Below are positions 60,714 through 64,000 of a stretch of 64,000 bases of DNA, one piece after another. Source of the stretch: Vigna angularis (taxonomy: Eukaryota > Streptophyta > Magnoliopsida > Fabales > Fabaceae); NCBI RefSeq assembly GCF_016808095.1, contig NC_068972.1, positions 41,633,029 through 41,697,028 on the forward strand, given 5' to 3'. The stretch's first letter is position 1; every line of letters starts with the position of its first letter. Both the position numbers and the translations under genes were made by a program. The notes under the pieces were generated by a model. That model had not been told where the DNA came from. It saw only the letters and a program-made list of their open reading frames with translations, and made no database searches.

Positions 60714-61050
60714 ATGGTTAGAGCTCCTTGTTGTGAGAAGATGGGATTGAAAAAGGGTCCTTGGACTCAAGACGAAGATCAAATCCTCATATCATACATC
60801 CAAAAACATGGCCATGGAAACTGGCGTGCGCTTCCAAAGCTTGCAGGTACTTCATCAATGTCTGACTGCTACAAAACAGAAGAAAAAAACAGTCTTTTTT
60901 ATGAATAATTAACATGCTTCCTTTCACCTTTTTGAATAACTAACTTGGTATTTCTTGGACATGAGTTTATAATATATAAAGGAATGCAAAAACATCATCT
61001 TATTGTTGTTTGTTTGATTTATTGTGTTATGTTATCTTTAGTTTTATGTT

Positions 61051-61143
<93 letters not shown>

Positions 61144-62075
61144 TGTGTTAGGTTTTAAAATACGATTTTTAACATTGGAATGGTTTATATTGTACTTTTG
61201 AGATGATTTGTGATGTTGTGTTCATTGATCTTATTCTGGGTTGTCTGGTATTTTTATCAGGGCTATTGAGGTGTGGAAAGAGTTGCAGACTGAGATGGAT
61301 TAACTACTTAAAACCTGATATCAAAAGAGGAAATTTCTCGAGTGAAGAAGAAGAGATTATCATCAAGATGCATGAGTTGCTGGGAAATAGGTAGGTTCAT
61401 CTTTCTTCTTCAGATCAATGACATTATGGAACAATAATAATAATAATTGGTTAGTAATCTGCGGAAATTACTATAATGTGTGATTCTGTTCATGAAAGTG
61501 AATTTGTTTTTTTTTTTGTTCTTATCTCTTTCTTGCTTTCTTTGAAATGTAATCAAGATTTAGTGGTGGGGCAAACCACGTTAAAGTTGATTATAAAATG
61601 GAAAAGAAACTGGGTCCATTCCTTAATTATTAATTAATACAAGTGGAAAGCCATTCAATTTGATAGAAAATCAAGGATTGATAATGGATTTTTATCACTT
61701 AATTTAATATTCGTCAAAAATAAAAAAAAAATACTCTAAAATGAATTTCATTGAATTTTCAAGCCATCTTTTTAGTTTATTTTATTAAATCATTTTAATA
61801 TATTAGTTCCTTTTAAAACATCGATTATCAAGACTCTTACAGTATGCTTTTTTACACCATATCTTAATGAAATACATAATATTTAAGTACAGATTTTAAT
61901 CAATATGGCTTAATATTATTATTATTCAAAAAACTAGTAAACATGTGCGTATGGTAGCAGGATTCTCTCACTGTGTGCCTTTCAAGAAACTTGTTATTAC
62001 TTGGCATTTTTTTCAGATCACATGCAACTTCTAACATATCCTATGTTAAGACAAACCACATGCAAATACAAATAC

Positions 62076-62157
<82 letters not shown>

Positions 62158-62769
62158 CTATTGTTTAGTCTGAAGCACTTTAACCTAGAAACTGAAACAA
62201 GAATCTGATGCAAAAGGTTAGCATATCTCAGAACATCATTAACATAAACCTTTGTTGTCAGGTGGTCAGCAATAGCAGCAAAACTACCAGGAAGAACTGA
62301 CAATGAAATTAAGAATGTGTGGCACACTCATTTGAAGAAGAAGTTGCTGAATTCAGATAGCAAAAGGGTTGTTTCAAATCCAAAAATCAAACGATCTGAT
62401 TCTAATTCCAGCACCCTAACATCATCCTCAGCATGCACTTCTTCCAGTGATTTTTCATCATTCAGTGAAGAAAACAAAAGCACGAACAACAACAGCATGA
62501 TCAAGAGTGAAGACACAGAGTCTGAGGAGACAACAATGCCTCCAATTGATGAAAGCTTTTGGTCAGAGGCAACAGTTGAAGATGAAAGCTCCACCATGAT
62601 GATGCCATCAAATTCTTGGACAATTTCCAATGAACCACAATTTAATCATGTGGAAACTTTCCAACAACATAGTTTTGGTTATAATGGTTCAAACTTTGAT
62701 GATGGCATGGATTTTTGGTATGACATATTCATCAGATCAGAAGAGTCAATAGAGTTGCCGGAGTTCTGA
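60714..62769 (+). CDS. R2R3-MYB transcription factor, subgroup 2 (MYB13/14/15-like)
   Basis: Three exons, 60714-60846, 61261-61390, 62262-62769, encode 256 residues; exon sizes of 133 and 130 bases and the two intron positions are the standard R2R3-MYB pattern. The N-terminus [18 protein letters not shown] opens repeat R2 (about 14-65). Repeat R3 (about 67-115) holds [20 protein letters not shown], the DNA-recognition helix. There is no bHLH-interaction signature in R3. In the C-terminus IDESFWS (183-189) and [16 protein letters not shown] (237-256) are the motifs of subgroup 2, whose Arabidopsis members MYB13, MYB14 and MYB15 act in cold, defence and lignin/stilbene regulation. It is nuclear and presumably activates stress-related phenylpropanoid genes; which targets is inference. 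Start is the ATG directly before VRAPCC. Both introns contain long TA runs. Confidence 0.95.
61055..61141. repeat. (TA)n microsatellite in MYB intron 1
   Basis: Pure TA/AT run of about 86 bases inside the first intron. Confidence 0.92.
62082..62156. repeat. (TA)n microsatellite in MYB intron 2
   Basis: Pure TA run of about 74 bases inside the second intron, ending about 105 bases before its acceptor. Confidence 0.92.
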
Positions 62770-64000
62770 TCAATTTATCATCAAAGGGTATCATTAAATT
62801 TGGTAGATAGGAAAAAGTAATTTAAAAGGAAGAATAATTATATTAGCAAATTATATCTGACTGTTACAAGGAATCCAGGGTATATTATTAAGAGCTAGAG
62901 TCATTCATTGCCAAAAAAAGTCTGTGTAAAGGGTTAAAAAAATTATTATGTTATAATGTAATATATGCATAAAAAATGGGCAAAAATATGCAAACACTAA
63001 CTTTGTTTTATGTATATTGTGCAGTACTAGAAAAAAGTTTGATTAGGTTAGGGCTATTCAAATTGTAATAGCAAAATATTGTGTGATGGAGTATTCAATT
63101 TTTTTCACTCTCTTCTTGTGTTTTGTTGTTTATGTCCTTTTTGTTTGGATTTATCTTTGAGAGCATCGCTTAAATTCACTATGTGAATTATTAAATTTGA
63201 ATTGGTCCAACGGATAATTGCAACTTGCAAGTTATTTTTGGCTGCTCTGAAAAGTAAATTTTGTCACCCATGGATGCTTAAAAAATCACTCGACCTTATT
63301 CTCTGTATCTTTCTCTGCTCAAATTGACAACTAACAAAACTTTGAAATGACATTTTTTTAATTATAAAATATTTTCTTAAAATAGATGAATTTTTATTAG
63401 TAAAAGGATAAATTTGTTAACATAAAAGTGAAAAAATAAATGCAAAACTGAAGTACAATTAAAAGAATTTTAGTGATATCACGGTAACACATTAAACGAA
63501 TCCCAACTCATATTTGGTAGAAAAATATTCTTTGACGTCTCTGAAGAAAATACGTTCACATATGAATTCATTTTAATAATATTTATTAGAAGTTTAAATT
63601 AAAAAAAATAAATAAATACTATTATTACTAGTTACTAAGTGAGTTTTTATTTTATTTTATTTGGTGATTCACCACCGTATTTAGTATAAGGTTAAGTTAC
63701 TATTTATTTTAAATGAAGCTGCATCAGTGAGTATAGTGATGGATCATAAGCTTAATTTCATGATAATTTCATTTAAAATAAGATTAAAGAGTTGAATATT
63801 TTTGCAGGCATATATAATATTGATATACCTAAGTTACAAAAAGGGTTCTTTTGTTGTAAACTCATTTTTTTGTATCTCTTCAAAATCATCAAACCTACTT
63901 ATAAAGCATAAAAACAAGGAAAATAAACAATTGAAAAATTCTCAAGATTTCTCTGAAGAGTTATATACGTTTCAATTAAAACAAAGCTAATCACTCTTAT
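62770..64000. other. MYB 3' flank and intergenic sequence
   Basis: The first 300 bases probably contain the MYB 3' untranslated region. Nothing else recognised up to the window end. Confidence 0.5.

Noticed and set aside
60945..61201. Tyr/Ile repeat proteins and similar frames at other TA runs
   Set aside because: Direct translation of TA microsatellites.
1..64000. CRISPR arrays, operons, ribosome-binding sites, replication origins
   Set aside because: The sequence is plant nuclear DNA; spaced repeats seen are minisatellites or transposon repeats without CRISPR-like constant units and unique spacers.

Overview
The window is AT-rich plant nuclear DNA carrying five recognisable intron-bearing or single-exon plant genes in a large amount of transposon-derived sequence. 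The gene products (an EDLL-type ERF, PP1, PHT1, cryptochrome 2, subgroup-2 R2R3-MYB) are dicot-like. The retroelement sequence types (LTRs full of AATCGATT motifs, GGGTTAAATATRTTTTTAGTCC-type Mutator termini) point to a legume, probably phaseoloid; that assignment is inferred from memory of such elements and was not tested.

Layout. 1-2.9 kb: relic sequence and TA microsatellites. 3.06-3.71 kb: ERF transcription factor (+). 10.3-10.6 kb: small secreted His-rich protein (-). 12.5-19.3 kb: a solo LTR with perfect 5-bp target duplication, then a family of 1.3-kb LTRs in two orientations, one nested inside another, all carrying GC-rich GCGCTC minisatellite cores. 21.2-22.8 kb: PP1 catalytic subunit (+). 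24.6-26.2 kb: a 190-bp tandem duplication whose second unit is split by a 1,242-bp Mutator-like element carrying a leucine-rich-repeat fragment and a complete RING-H2 finger fragment (a chimeric Pack-MULE with 191-bp, about 99% identical terminal inverted repeats). 29.4-31.1 kb: PHT1 phosphate transporter (+). 34.4-37.9 kb: CRY2 blue-light receptor (-). 41.5-46.4 kb: a structurally complete but mutated Ty1/copia retrotransposon (-), inserted beside a CACTA-like relic that reaches 48.75 kb. 55.1-56.6 kb: a hAT-type non-autonomous element containing a nested Mutator-type inverted-repeat element. 56.8-58.6 kb: hAT transposase relic and an LTR-like fragment. 60.7-62.8 kb: R2R3-MYB (+).

The host genes do not form a functional cluster; they are dispersed single loci for stress/defence transcription (ERF, MYB), phosphate uptake (PHT1), light signalling (CRY2) and protein dephosphorylation (PP1). 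The most noteworthy structure is the young two-gene Pack-MULE with its built-in empty-site reference. Next come the LTR-in-LTR and MULE-in-hAT nestings, each dated relatively by target-site duplications, and the PHT1 intron bounded by a 9-bp direct repeat. All protein family calls are from motif recognition by eye; no database search was run.
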